Shown here: one piece after another, positions 18,507 to 27,441 of the stretch | How positions within the stretch are numbered: the first letter of the stretch is position 1 | How the letters are laid out: the number at the start of each line of letters is the position of its first letter | From: Rhodobacter ferrooxidans | GTDB taxonomy: Bacteria > Pseudomonadota > Alphaproteobacteria > Rhodobacterales > Rhodobacteraceae | Assembly: GCF_000176015.1 (NCBI RefSeq) | Contig: NZ_ACYY01000006.1 | Location: 119,979-183,978 of the forward strand | Length of the DNA: 64,000 nt | Direction: 5' to 3' | Translations under genes and position numbers: made by a program | The notes under the pieces: generated by a model | Told to the model about the DNA's origin: nothing | Database searches by the model: none | The model's input: only the letters and a program-made list of their open reading frames with translations

Positions 18507-18558
18507 TCGGGCTTTATACCGGGTGGCGCGGCTGGAGGAAAGGGCAGAGCCTCCGGCG

Positions 18559-18613
18559 GGGGTGAGGGCCGTCTCGGAAACGCTCCGGTGGAGCGTTTCA
18601 GGCCCGAACGCGC
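18559..18613 (-). repeat. Dyad repeat copy C (minus orientation)
   Basis: Read on the minus strand: GCGCGTTCGG, a 10-bp palindrome at 18577-18599 (arms GAAACGCTCC and GGAGCGTTTC on either strand), then CCTCACCCC. It lies between rimO and the methyltransferase gene. Confidence 0.75.
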
Positions 18614-18690
18614 GGAGCGCCGGGCAAAGGTGAATGGGGTAGAGGCGTTGCGGCTTTGGCGGGGTGCGGTTAACGTGGATTTTACCACGG

Positions 18691-18724
18691 CCCGGCGAAG
18701 GTCGGGGACCCGGCGAAGGTCGGG
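18691..18724 (+). repeat. Two 16-bp direct repeats upstream of the methyltransferase
   Basis: CCCGGCGAAGGTCGGG occurs at 18691-18706 and again at 18709-18724, two bases apart, ending 34 bases before the methyltransferase start. A regulator-binding site or a simple duplication are both possible. Confidence 0.6.
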
Positions 18725-18758
18725 TTGCGGGCAGGCGCGGGGGCAGCAGCGGGGCAGC

Positions 18759-20384
18759 ATGGCGAACCATCTTTACTATGGCGACAACCTGAAGGTGCTG
18801 CGGGAAAGCATCCGCGATGCCTCGGTGGACCTGATCTACCTTGACCCGCCGTTCAATTCGAACGCCAGCTACAACGTGCTGTTCAAGGGGCCGCAGGGGG
18901 CGGACTCGGCGGCGCAGATCGAGGCGTTTGACGATACCTGGCACTGGAACGACAGCGCCGAGGAGGCGTTCGGCGATGTGATGCGCGGCGGCAATGTGGC
19001 GGCCAGCACCATGCTGCGGGCGATGCGGTCGTTTCTGGGCGACAACGACATGATGGCTTACCTTGCCATGATGGCGGTGCGGCTGGTCGAGTTGCACCGG
19101 GTGCTGAAGCCGACCGGCAGCCTGTATCTGCACTGTGACCCAACCGCGAGCCATTACCTGAAGGTGTTGCTGGATGCGGTGTTTGGGAACGAGAACTATC
19201 GCAACGAGATCATTTGGCGGCGAACCAACGCCCACAATGTGAAATCAAACGTTTTTCCGCGTGTTCATGACACTATCCTGTTTTATTCCAAGTCGGATAA
19301 AAGCACTTGGGCAAAGCAGTTCATTGGCTACTCGCCCGAGCAATTGAAACGCTACAGCGTTGATGAGGATGGGCGGCTTTTCACCGGGCAGGACCTGACG
19401 ATGATCGGGGGTTCTGCCGAACGAAAGAAAGAATGGCGTGGGACAATTCCCTCGTCTGGCCGCGCTTGGGGTGCATCTCTGGAGCAACGCGAAGAGTGGT
19501 GGGCTGCGGGCTTGATCCTGACTAAGAAGGATGGGACGCCAAGACTTGATGGCAGGAAAGTCTTTCTCGACGAGAAACCTGGAAAACAGGCTGATTCTCT
19601 GTGGACCGATATCCTGCGAGTTGGCAACACCGCTGACGAACGTCTCGGCTACCCCACCCAGAAACCGGTGGCGCTGCTGGAGCGGATCCTCAACGCCTCC
19701 TCCAACCCCGGTGATGTGGTGCTCGACCCGTTCTGCGGCTGTGGCACCACGGTGCATGCGGCGCAGAAGCTGGGGCGCCAATGGATCGGCATCGACGTGA
19801 CGCATCTGGCGGTGGGGCTGATCGAAAAGCGGCTGCGCGATGCGTTCGAGGGCGTGCAGTTCACCACCCATGGCGTGCCGCAAGACCTTGCCGGGGCGCG
19901 CGACATGGCGGCGCGGGGGCGCGAGGACAAGAATTATTACTTCGAATTCGAGAAATGGGCGCTGTCGCTGATTGCCGCGCAGCCGGGCAACCTGTCGAAA
20001 AAGGGCGCCGACAAGGGCATCGACGGCAACCTCTACTTTGGCGCCAAGCACGAGGGGCGGGCCATCGTCTCGGTCAAGGCGGGCGACAATGTGGGGGTGG
20101 CGATGATCAACCAGCTTCACGGCGTGCTGGAGCGCGAAAAGGCGCAGATCGGCATCTTCCTGACGCTGACAGAGCCGACGCGGCCCATGATCAAGGATGC
20201 GGCGGCGGCGGGGCAGTTCGAACTGCCGGGTTTCGCGCCGGTGCCGCGGTTGCAGATCGTCACCATCGAACAGGCGATGGAGTTGCGCGACCGGGCGGTG
20301 AAGCTGCCGGCGCGGCGCGACGATGGCTTCAAGCGGGCGGCGCGCGAGGTGGACGGGGCGGCGCAGGGGGCGCTGGACCTTTAG
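18759..20384 (+). CDS. DNA methyltransferase (beta class) with C-terminal Mrr-like nuclease domain
   Basis: This is a 541-residue protein. Residues about 1-380 are an amino-methyltransferase with motif [13 protein letters not shown] near 27-35, a variable target-recognition part at about 145-295, YPTQKP near 298, and motif [14 protein letters not shown] near 324; this order is the beta class. Residues about 390-500 form a PD-(D/E)XK-like domain ([14 protein letters not shown], then [38 protein letters not shown]). The two activities in one chain suggest a self-contained restriction-modification enzyme, though many such proteins are uncharacterised. The target-recognition part is notably AT-richer (bases 19201-19320: 55 of 120 G+C) than the rest. 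The start is the ATG opening [11 protein letters not shown]. Confidence 0.88.
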   Translation: MANHLYYGDNLKVLRESIRDASVDLIYLDPPFNSNASYNVLFKGPQGADSAAQIEAFDDTWHWNDSAEEAFGDVMRGGNVAASTMLRAMRSFLGDNDMMAYLAMMAVRLVELHRVLKPTGSLYLHCDPTASHYLKVLLDAVFGNENYRNEIIWRRTNAHNVKSNVFPRVHDTILFYSKSDKSTWAKQFIGYSPEQLKRYSVDEDGRLFTGQDLTMIGGSAERKKEWRGTIPSSGRAWGASLEQREEWWAAGLILTKKDGTPRLDGRKVFLDEKPGKQADSLWTDILRVGNTADERLGYPTQKPVALLERILNASSNPGDVVLDPFCGCGTTVHAAQKLGRQWIGIDVTHLAVGLIEKRLRDAFEGVQFTTHGVPQDLAGARDMAARGREDKNYYFEFEKWALSLIAAQPGNLSKKGADKGIDGNLYFGAKHEGRAIVSVKAGDNVGVAMINQLHGVLEREKAQIGIFLTLTEPTRPMIKDAAAAGQFELPGFAPVPRLQIVTIEQAMELRDRAVKLPARRDDGFKRAAREVDGAAQGALDL

Positions 20385-20446
20385 CGGACGCGCCTTGCCG
20401 CCGACAAAAGCCAACTGTAGCAGCAGTTTGGGGGACGGCAACAGCT

Positions 20447-20472
20447 TGGGGGCAGGGTCGCCCGTGCCCCCA
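20447..20472. terminator. Convergent hairpin between methyltransferase and cupredoxin
   Basis: TGGGGGCA at 20447-20454 pairs with TGCCCCCA at 20465-20472, with further GGG/CCC pairing inside. It lies between two convergent genes and may terminate both; no T-run is obvious. Confidence 0.5.
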
Positions 20473-20477
20473 GTGCG

Positions 20478-20966
20478 TCACTTCACGGTCAGAACCGACC
20501 ACATGCCGGCATTCCAGTGGCCGGGCAGGTTGCAATAGACCACATACTGGCCCGGTGTCAGGTCAACCGTCAGGGTGCCTTTCGCGCCGGGTTCGATCTC
20601 GGCCACTTCGCCCAGCGAGCCGCCCGTCGCCTCGTCCACCCGCCCGGTCGCGGGGTCAAGCGGCAAGGTGCCACTGGCCGGAACCGGCGAGATCAGCATT
20701 TCGTGGAACATGTTTTCCGACATGTTGGTGACGGCCAGTGTCACCTTGCCAGCGGGCACGGTGTCGGTGGAAAGCGCCACGCCGAACTTGGCGGTGGAAT
20801 GGTCGCCAGTGCCACCCAGCGCCAGATCGGTCGCCAGGTTTTCCATCTGGTCGGCATCCCAGAGGAAAGCCTGAACGGTGGTGTCGGCCAGCACCGGGGC
20901 CGCCAGTGCGGCCATCAGGGCGCCGGGCAGCAAGACGTATTTGAACACTCGTTTCACGATTGTCAT
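20478..20966 (-). CDS. Exported cupredoxin (type I copper protein)
   Basis: This 162-residue protein has a signal peptide (VFKYVLLPGALMAALAAPVLAD) and a plastocyanin/sulfocyanin-like fold. Type I copper ligands are visible: a histidine in NMFHEMLI and the C-x-x-x-x-H-x-x-x-x-M group in VVYCNLPGHWNAGMWSVL. It should act as a periplasmic one-electron carrier or copper-binding protein. It is alone on its strand, with two tandem 11-base repeats in its leader. Confidence in the fold is high; the redox partner is unknown. Confidence 0.85.
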   Translation of the reverse strand: MTIVKRVFKYVLLPGALMAALAAPVLADTTVQAFLWDADQMENLATDLALGGTGDHSTAKFGVALSTDTVPAGKVTLAVTNMSENMFHEMLISPVPASGTLPLDPATGRVDEATGGSLGEVAEIEPGAKGTLTVDLTPGQYVVYCNLPGHWNAGMWSVLTVK

Positions 20967-21378
20967 ACCTTCCTTTGTGCGTCTGTTGTGCGTCTGAAAA
21001 GTGCCCGTTTCAAAATCGGGCTTTTGGGGGCTGTGCCTAATTGCACGCCTTCAAGTGTAACTTAGAGCCGAAGCCGGTCAAGTCCGGGTGAAAAAAATAA
21101 TGTCAAGTCAAAAAAGCACGTTTAAGTTGTATTTTGGGCCGGATCGGCGGGTTTCTGCGCAGCGGCATGAGGGGCCGCCAAAAGGGACAAATGCCGAAAG
21201 CTGTGTTGGCCTTGTGAAGTGTGCTGATCCGTGGCCCGGCGGCGCGCGCCCCGTGACCTGGAAAACGAGGCCAAGCGTCTGTGATCTCGGCGATTTGATG
21301 CCAAGGGTGGTGGTGGCGCTTGTGGCGATTTCGGGGGCGGATTAGGCTGGACGCATCAGGCGCCCCGGAGGGAATTTC
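20967..21378. other. Divergent promoter region, AT-rich core
   Basis: This 412-base region separates the divergent cupredoxin and AsmA genes. It has the tandem repeat TTGTGCGTCTG at 20975-20985 and 20986-20996 directly ahead of the cupredoxin ribosome-binding site, and an A/T-rich stretch at about 21088-21140 suited to promoters. I support no gene in it. Confidence 0.55.
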
Positions 21379-23355
21379 ATGCGGTGGATCGTGCGGCTGG
21401 TTGCGGCCTTGGCGGTGCTGGTGGTGCTGGCGGCGGGGTTGCTGCTGCTGTTGCCCGCCGACAAGGTGGCGCTGCTGGCGGCGCGCGAGTTTGGCCGGGC
21501 AACGGGGCGGGTTTTGGCGTTCGAGGGCGGCGTTACCCCGTCGATCTGGCCGGTGCTGGGGGTGGAAACCGGCCCGGTCAGCATCTCCAACGCCGAATGG
21601 TCGGACGCCGGGCCGATGCTGCGGGCCGAGGCTTTGGCGATCCGTCTGGACATGGGCGCGCTGCTGGGCGGCGAGGTGCGGATCACCGGCATCAGTGCCG
21701 TAGGCCCGGTGCTGCTGCTGGAGCGCGACAAGGACGGTCGCGGCAACTGGCAGTTCGGCGGCAAGGGCGGCGGGGCGGGTGCGGCCTCTGGTGCGCCGTT
21801 CACGCTGGACCTTGGCACGGTGACGGGGGGGGCGGTGCACTACACCGACCGCAGCACCGGTCGCAGTCTGAACCTGACCGGGATCGAGGCCGAGGCGGCC
21901 TTTCCCAGCTTTACCGGCCCGCTGGACCTGACCCTGAAGGCGGCGATGAACGGCCAGCCGCTGGACGTGACCGCGCAGATCGAAAGCTTTGGTCCGTTCA
22001 TGGCCGGGCAACTGGTGCCGATGACGCTGAACGCCACCTCCGGCGTGGCCAGGGCCAGCTTCAAGGGCCAGATGGCGGCAAGCCCGCTGGTGGCCGAGGG
22101 CACGCTGCAGGCCGATCTGGCCGATCTGGCGGCGGTGTCGGCGCTGGCCGGGGCGGGGCGGCCCAACCTGCCAGAGGGTCTGGGCGCGCGCAATGCCGCC
22201 GTTTCGGGGGCGCTGACGCTGACCGCCGAGGGCAGTCTGCATCTGCGCGCGGGCACTGTCACGCTGGATGGCAATGTGCTGCAAGGCGATGCTGACCTCA
22301 CCACCGACGGCCCGCGCCCGAAGCTGTCGGCGCAGGTCAGCACCGGCGCGCTGAACCTTGCGGCGCTGGCGGGGGCGCCGGGGGGCGGGGCGGCGGCAAC
22401 CGGCTGGTCGCGCAGCCCGATTGATGTCTCGGGTCTTGCCGCGCTGGATGCCAAGGTGGCGCTGGCTGCCGATGCGATCACGCTTGGCACGGTGGATCTG
22501 GGCCGTTCGCGGCTGCTGCTGACGCTGGACCGGGCGCGGGCGGTGTTCGACATCCGCGAGATCGCGGCCTATGGCGGCAGCATTGCCGGGCAGTTCGTGG
22601 TCAATGGTCGCGGCGGGCTGTCGGTCGGTGGCGATCTGACCGCCAAGGGGCTGATGCTGCAACCCTTGCTGGCCGATCTGGCGGGGTCGGACCGGCTGAT
22701 TGCCAATGCCGATCTTGGCCTGAAATTCCTTGGCGTCGGCAACAGCCTTGATGGCATTGCCCACAGCCTGTCCGGCAATGGCAGTCTGACGTTCGGCAAG
22801 GGCGAGTTGCGCGGCCTTGATCTGGCGGGGATGCTGCGCAATCTGGACCCCAACTTCGTGGGCGAGGGGGCCAGGACCATCTTCGACGGCGTGACCGCCA
22901 GCTACACGCTGAAGGATGGCGTGCTTTCCAACGACGACCTGGCGTTGACCGCCCCGCTGGTGGCCGCCAATGGCAAAGGCCGCGTTGATATCGGCAACCG
23001 GACGCTCGACTACCGGATCGAGCCCACCGTGCTGGCCCGTCCCGATGGCAGCGCCGGGGTCAACGTGCCGCTGGCGATCACCGGCCCCTGGGCCAAACCG
23101 GTGTTCAAGCTGGACCTTGAAGCCCTGACCCGTCAACGCCTGGCCGACGAAAAGGCCAAGCTGGAAGCCCGGCTGGAAGAAGAGCGCCTGAAAGCCGAAG
23201 CCGCCGCCAAGGCCGCGCTGTCTGACCGGCTGGGCATTGACCAGCTTCCCGGCGAAAGCCTGGAAGACGCCGCCCGCCGCCGCGCGCAACAGGCGTTGGA
23301 ATCCGAAGCCGCTCGCGCGCTGGACGGGCTGATTGGGAACGGCGCGGGGAACTGA
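21379..23355 (+). CDS. AsmA family protein
   Basis: The 658-residue protein has one N-terminal membrane helix (IVRLVAALAVLVVLAAGLLLLLP) and a long, repetitive beta-strand body ending in a coiled-coil-prone, Ala/Glu-rich tail (DEKAKLEARLEEERLKAEAAAKAAL). Family signs are ITGISAVGPVLLLERDKDGRGNWQF and the AsmA C-terminal domain with GIAHSLSGNGSLTFGKGELRGLDL and VTASYTLKDGVLSNDDLALTAPLV. AsmA-like proteins are linked to outer-membrane assembly and to bridge-type lipid transport in the periplasm. It stands alone with GGAGGG before the start. Confidence 0.9.
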   Translation: MRWIVRLVAALAVLVVLAAGLLLLLPADKVALLAAREFGRATGRVLAFEGGVTPSIWPVLGVETGPVSISNAEWSDAGPMLRAEALAIRLDMGALLGGEVRITGISAVGPVLLLERDKDGRGNWQFGGKGGGAGAASGAPFTLDLGTVTGGAVHYTDRSTGRSLNLTGIEAEAAFPSFTGPLDLTLKAAMNGQPLDVTAQIESFGPFMAGQLVPMTLNATSGVARASFKGQMAASPLVAEGTLQADLADLAAVSALAGAGRPNLPEGLGARNAAVSGALTLTAEGSLHLRAGTVTLDGNVLQGDADLTTDGPRPKLSAQVSTGALNLAALAGAPGGGAAATGWSRSPIDVSGLAALDAKVALAADAITLGTVDLGRSRLLLTLDRARAVFDIREIAAYGGSIAGQFVVNGRGGLSVGGDLTAKGLMLQPLLADLAGSDRLIANADLGLKFLGVGNSLDGIAHSLSGNGSLTFGKGELRGLDLAGMLRNLDPNFVGEGARTIFDGVTASYTLKDGVLSNDDLALTAPLVAANGKGRVDIGNRTLDYRIEPTVLARPDGSAGVNVPLAITGPWAKPVFKLDLEALTRQRLADEKAKLEARLEEERLKAEAAAKAALSDRLGIDQLPGESLEDAARRRAQQALESEAARALDGLIGNGAGN

Positions 23356-23710
23356 CTCCGGTTTCTTCATGGCCCGGCGCTTGGCGCGTTCGGCCCGAAA
23401 CGCGCCCCCTTGGGCGTTTCCGACACGGCGTTTCCGACACGGCGCTCACTGCCGCCGGATAGGCCGGTCATCAATCTTTACCGCCGTCAACGCCTTGATA
23501 GAAACAAATTGTTTCCACGCTACTGCCATCAGAATGACACAATGCCCGATTGACGGCTTGGCAAATAAACCAAATCATTCCATTGCGTTTTAAACGATTC
23601 CTGATCCGGTCCGGCAAAATCAGGACCAATGGCCAATTCAACGACCATTCAACCCCGGGAAGAGTTCAGGCGTCGAGCATACCATTCACCGCATAGTTTA
23701 AGAGGTAATC
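23356..23710. other. Intergenic region before the RTX gene
   Basis: This 355-base gap holds dyad-repeat copy D just after asmA, a tandem 14-base duplication inside it (CGTTTCCGACACGG twice), and a short inverted repeat at 23501-23515 (GAAACAA, A, TTGTTTC) that could be an operator for the RTX gene. The last 200 bases are AT-richer than the neighbourhood and probably contain the RTX promoter. Confidence 0.5.
23384..23453 (+). repeat. Dyad repeat copy D (degenerate)
   Basis: GCGCGTTCGG, then an imperfect palindrome at 23397-23420 with 7-bp arms (GAAACGC and GCGTTTC), then GCTCACTGCC in place of CCTCACCCC. It is the most diverged of the four copies and lies 28 bases after the asmA stop. Confidence 0.6.
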
Positions 23711-24190
23711 ATGGCGACGCTACCCCAATATGGAACCGACAAAGCCGACACCTTCACCGGCTCGGATATTGCCGATACTTTCTACGGCGGCCAAGGCGCC
23801 GATGTCATGTATGGCGGCAATGGCAGCGACCGGCTTTACGGCGGTAGCGGCGGGGATGTTCTGGTCGGCGGCAATGGGCATGACCTGCTGACCGGCGGGT
23901 CCGGTAACGACACCTTCGTTTACAACACCGCGGCCGAGGCCGGGCGGCCCGGCAGCAGCGATGTCATCACCGATTTCAAATCCGGTGACGACCATATCGA
24001 CTTGGCAGCCTTCATGGCCGGCGGCCAGTTCATTGGGGCTGCGGCCTTCACCGCAAGTGGTGGTCGCGAGGTCAGCTATGACCAGAGCACCGGCGTGCTG
24101 ACGGGCGACGTGAACGGCGACGGCACGGCAGATTTTGCCATCGAGCTGGCCAACCATGCGGCGCTGACCGCCGCGGATTTCATCTTCTGA
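23711..24190 (+). CDS. Small RTX (hemolysin-type calcium-binding) protein
   Basis: This 159-residue protein has about five glycine-rich nonapeptides in tandem (YGGQGADVMYGGNGSDRLYGG, continuing GGSGGDVLVGGNGHDLLTGG and SGNDTFVY) followed by a beta-roll cap of the M10 C-terminal type (DVITDFKSGDDHIDLAAF ... ADFAIELANHAALTAADFIF). Such proteins are secreted by type I systems through the C-terminal signal and fold on binding calcium outside the cell. There is no catalytic domain; it is essentially only the RTX tail. No ABC/HlyD secretion genes lie in the window. The start follows AAGAGGT. Confidence 0.88.
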   Translation: MATLPQYGTDKADTFTGSDIADTFYGGQGADVMYGGNGSDRLYGGSGGDVLVGGNGHDLLTGGSGNDTFVYNTAAEAGRPGSSDVITDFKSGDDHIDLAAFMAGGQFIGAAAFTASGGREVSYDQSTGVLTGDVNGDGTADFAIELANHAALTAADFIF

Positions 24191-24326
24191 ACCGGCAAAA
24201 GGCTTGGCGGGCTTGCCCGTCCGGCCCCCACCCCCACCAAAGGCACAGCCCAGCCATGCGCCCCGGCGTCGGCAACAAAAAAGGGCGCAGCCCAGCCACG
24301 CCCCTTTGCGAAATCAAGGCAGCGTT

Positions 24327-24944
24327 TCAGCGCCGCCGATCGCGCCGCGCGCTCATCGGCTGGAACGCCACGCCGACATGCGCCTCGCAATAAGGCTTGC
24401 CCGGCAGACTGGGCAGGCCGCAGAACCAGAAATCGTCGGTGGCAGGGTCGCCGATCGGCCATTTGCAGGTGCGCTCGGTCAGTTCCATCAGCGTCAGCTT
24501 CTTGGCGCGCTTTTCCACCTCGCGCACCGAAGCCAGCGCCTCGGGGCTGATCTCGTTGGCCGAGGGTTGCGGTGGCAGCGGTTGTCCCGCCGGGATGATC
24601 GCCTTGCGCAGCGGAATCGGCGTGATGCTGGCGCCGTTGCTGGCTCCAGTGCCGACGGGCGCCGCCGCAGCAGCAGGGGTCGCAGGCCGTTCCGGCGCCA
24701 CCCGCGGCTCGGCCGGGCGCAGCGGCTCCACCGGCGCCGGGCGCGCAGCTTCCACCGGGGCCACTTCCACCTCGTCCTCTTCCTTGCCGCCCGGCCCAAC
24801 CCGGTTCGACAGGCCAAGCCGGTGCACCTTGCCGATCACCGCATTGCGGGTGACCCCGCCCAGTTCCTTGGCAATCTGCGAGGCCGACTGGCCTTCGGCC
24901 CACATCTTCTTGAGCGTCTCGACGCGCTCATCGGTCCAGGACAT
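24327..24944 (-). CDS. gcrA: GcrA cell-cycle regulator
   Basis: This 205-residue protein opens MSWTDERVETLKKMWAEGQSASQIAKELGGVTRNAVIGKVHRLGLS, the helix-turn-helix domain of GcrA, then has a proline/alanine-rich linker and a C-terminal sigma70-interacting domain with cysteines and histidine (CKWPIGDPATDDFWFCG, PYCEAHVGVAF). In alphaproteobacteria GcrA activates transcription from promoters methylated by CcrM at GANTC. The start is fixed by the conserved MSWTDERV. I see no GANTC in the 317-base region upstream. Confidence 0.96.
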   Translation of the reverse strand: MSWTDERVETLKKMWAEGQSASQIAKELGGVTRNAVIGKVHRLGLSNRVGPGGKEEDEVEVAPVEAARPAPVEPLRPAEPRVAPERPATPAAAAAPVGTGASNGASITPIPLRKAIIPAGQPLPPQPSANEISPEALASVREVEKRAKKLTLMELTERTCKWPIGDPATDDFWFCGLPSLPGKPYCEAHVGVAFQPMSARRDRRR

Positions 24945-25261
24945 GCGTGATCTCCGATATAAGGCTGCCGTGGCCCAAAGGCCCCGTTCCGCCAGTTCGC
25001 GCCATTCTACGGGCCGGGCGGCGCAGTTACAAGCGCAAGGGGCCAAAATCCACTGCAAAGCCATGGACAGGCATCGCCCGTTGCGCTACCACGCCGCCAT
25101 GATCACCGCTTCGCACCCCTTCGCGCTGCCCCGACGCCGACGCACCCGCGCCTGAGCGACCGATCCCGCGTGGCCACGCGCCGCGCACCCCTCACCCGAT
25201 CTTACGTTGACTATGCCCCGCGGCTTTGGCACGCATTGGGCTTCCTTTCAGGGATATCGCC
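24945..25261. other. Divergent promoter region of gcrA and argD
   Basis: This 317-base gap must hold the promoters of gcrA (minus) and argD (plus). I see no repeats, RNA structures, or GANTC motif in it, and no coding sequence I can support. Confidence 0.4.
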
Positions 25262-26440
25262 ATGATTGCTTCCGTCCTGCCCACCTATTCCCGCGCGCCC
25301 GTGGCCTTCACCCATGGCTCGGGCTGCTGGCTGACCGCCGAAAACGGCAGCCGCTATCTTGATCTTGGCGCCGGTATCGCGGTTAACGCCCTGGGCCATG
25401 CCCATCCGGCGCTGGTGGCGGCGCTGACCGAACAGGCGGGCAAGCTCTGGCACGTCTCGAACCTCTACCGGGTGCCGGAGCAAGAGGTGCTGGCCGACCT
25501 GCTGGTCGAACACACCTTCGCTGACACCGTATTCTTCACCAATTCCGGAACCGAAGCCGCCGAGCTTGCCATCAAGATGGTGCGCAAATACTGGTATGAC
25601 AAAGCCGAACCGCGGACCGAGATCCTGACCTTCGAGGGCGCCTTCCACGGCCGCTCCACCGGCGCCATCGCCGCCGCCGGGTCGGAAAAGCTGACCAAGG
25701 GCTTCGGCCCCCTGATGCCCGGCTTCCGCGCCCTGCCGTTTGGCGACCACGACGCCCTGCGCGCCGCCGTCACCCGGCAAACGGCTGCGGTGATGATCGA
25801 GCCGATCCAGGGCGAGGGCGGCATCCGCAGCGTTCCCGACCAATGCCTGAAAGGCCTGCGCGACCTCTGCGACGAGACCGGCGCCCTCCTGGTGTTCGAC
25901 GAGGTGCAATGCGGCATGGGCCGCACCGGCAAACTCTTCGCCCACGAATGGGCCGGCATCACTCCCGACATCATGATGGTGGCCAAGGGCATCGGCGGCG
26001 GCTTCCCGCTGGGCGCCCTCTTGGCCACCGAAGACGCCGCTTCGGGCATGACCTCGGGCACCCATGGCTCCACCTACGGCGGCAACCCGCTGGGCTGTGC
26101 CGTCGGGGCCGAAGTGATGCGGCTGATCGCCAACGACGCCTTTCTGGCCGAGGTCAACCGCAAGGCCGCCCTGTTCCGCCAGGGCCTTGAAAGCCTTGTG
26201 GCCAGCCACCCAGAGGTGTTCGAGGCGGTGCGCGGCCAGGGTCTGATGCTGGGCCTGAAATGCCGCGCCGCCAACACGGCCGTGCTGCAGGCGGCCTACG
26301 CCGAACACCTGCTGACCGTGCCCGCCGCCGACAATTGCCTGCGCCTGCTGCCCGCCCTCAACATCCCCGACGCCGACATCACCGAGGCGCTGCACCGCCT
26401 CGACGCCGCCGCAATCCGGGTGGAAACCCAAGCCGCCTGA
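25262..26440 (+). CDS. argD: Acetylornithine aminotransferase
   Basis: The 392-residue PLP enzyme converts N-acetylglutamate semialdehyde to acetylornithine in arginine synthesis, and may also act as succinyldiaminopimelate aminotransferase. Class III aminotransferase features are present: [43 protein letters not shown] and the PLP lysine in [14 protein letters not shown], with [15 protein letters not shown] near the end. The start follows an AGGGATA element. argF follows after 74 bases containing copy 2 of the 3'-end motif. Confidence 0.95.
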   Translation: MIASVLPTYSRAPVAFTHGSGCWLTAENGSRYLDLGAGIAVNALGHAHPALVAALTEQAGKLWHVSNLYRVPEQEVLADLLVEHTFADTVFFTNSGTEAAELAIKMVRKYWYDKAEPRTEILTFEGAFHGRSTGAIAAAGSEKLTKGFGPLMPGFRALPFGDHDALRAAVTRQTAAVMIEPIQGEGGIRSVPDQCLKGLRDLCDETGALLVFDEVQCGMGRTGKLFAHEWAGITPDIMMVAKGIGGGFPLGALLATEDAASGMTSGTHGSTYGGNPLGCAVGAEVMRLIANDAFLAEVNRKAALFRQGLESLVASHPEVFEAVRGQGLMLGLKCRAANTAVLQAAYAEHLLTVPAADNCLRLLPALNIPDADITEALHRLDAAAIRVETQAA

Positions 26441-26445
26441 ACCAT

Positions 26446-26491
26446 TCACCTTTGTCCAAATATCCCGGGGGTCCGGGGGCAGCGCCCCCGG
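26446..26491 (+). repeat. 3'-end motif copy 2 (hairpin type)
   Basis: CCTTTGTCC and AAATATCCC follow the argD stop by a few bases, then GGGGGT and a hairpin at 26473-26491 (CCGGGGGC, loop AGC, GCCCCCGG). It lies inside the argD-argF operon, so it may be a processing or attenuation site rather than a full terminator. Confidence 0.75.
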
Positions 26492-26514
26492 CTTCCTTGC
26501 AAAAGAAACCGGAA

Positions 26515-27441
26515 ATGAAACACTTCCTCGATATCCACACCACCGCCGCCGCCGATCTGCGGCTGATGATCAACTCGGCCCAGGCGATGAAAACCGCCCG
26601 CAACGGCCGCCCCAAGGGCACGCCCGACGACGACCAGCCGCTTGCGGGCCGCATGGTGGCGCTGATCTTCGAAAAACCCTCGACCCGCACCCGCGTCAGC
26701 TTCGATGTCGGCGTGCGGCAGATGGGCGGGCAGACCATGGTGCTCTCGGGCAAGGAAATGCAGCTTGGCCACGGCGAGACCATTGCCGATACCGCCCGGG
26801 TTCTCAGCCGCTATGTCGATCTGATCATGATCCGCACCTTCGAGGAGGCGACGCTGCTAGAGATGGCCGAACACGCCACCGTGCCGGTGATCAACGGCCT
26901 GACCAACCGCACCCACCCCTGCCAGATCATGGCCGACGTGATGACCTACGAGGAACACCGCGGCCCGATCGCCGGGAAAAAAGTGGTCTGGGCCGGCGAC
27001 GGCAACAACGTCTGCGCCAGCTTCCTGCATGCCGCAGGCCAGTTCGGTTTCGATTTCACCTTCACCGGCCCCGAACCCTTGGACCCCGAAGCCCCAGCCC
27101 TCGGTTTTGCCCGCCAGATGGGCAGCCGCGTCGCCATCGAGCGTGACCCCGCCCTTGCCGTGCAGGGAGCCGATCTGGTGGTCACCGATACTTGGGTCAG
27201 CATGCACGACCCCGAATCCGCCAAGGAACGCCGCCACAACCAGTTGCGCGGCTATCAGGTCAACGACGCGCTGATGGCCAAGGCCAAGCCCGACGCCCTG
27301 TTCATGCATTGCCTGCCCGCGCATCGCAATGACGAGGTGACCAGCGCCGTGATGGACGGCCCCCATTCGGTGGTGTTCGACGAGGCCGAAAACCGCCTGC
27401 ACGCGCAAAAGGCGGTGATGCGCTGGTGCCTGGGGGTCTAG
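26515..27441 (+). CDS. argF: Ornithine carbamoyltransferase
   Basis: The 308-residue enzyme makes citrulline from ornithine and carbamoyl phosphate. The carbamoyl-phosphate motif STRTR is in [15 protein letters not shown], the second motif HPCQ in [11 protein letters not shown], and the ornithine site HCLPAHR near the C-terminus. It is the second gene of an argD-argF pair. The start is the ATG giving [10 protein letters not shown]. The next gene begins immediately after its stop, so all three are probably one transcript. Confidence 0.96.
   Translation: MKHFLDIHTTAAADLRLMINSAQAMKTARNGRPKGTPDDDQPLAGRMVALIFEKPSTRTRVSFDVGVRQMGGQTMVLSGKEMQLGHGETIADTARVLSRYVDLIMIRTFEEATLLEMAEHATVPVINGLTNRTHPCQIMADVMTYEEHRGPIAGKKVVWAGDGNNVCASFLHAAGQFGFDFTFTGPEPLDPEAPALGFARQMGSRVAIERDPALAVQGADLVVTDTWVSMHDPESAKERRHNQLRGYQVNDALMAKAKPDALFMHCLPAHRNDEVTSAVMDGPHSVVFDEAENRLHAQKAVMRWCLGV

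Noticed and set aside
21088..21345. Short plus-strand frame between the cupredoxin and asmA genes
   Set aside because: No ribosome-binding site, no recognisable sequence, and it covers the AT-rich probable promoter region.
24945..25261. CcrM/GcrA-type GANTC sites between gcrA and argD
   Set aside because: None were found on reading this region, so methylation-dependent control here is not supported.
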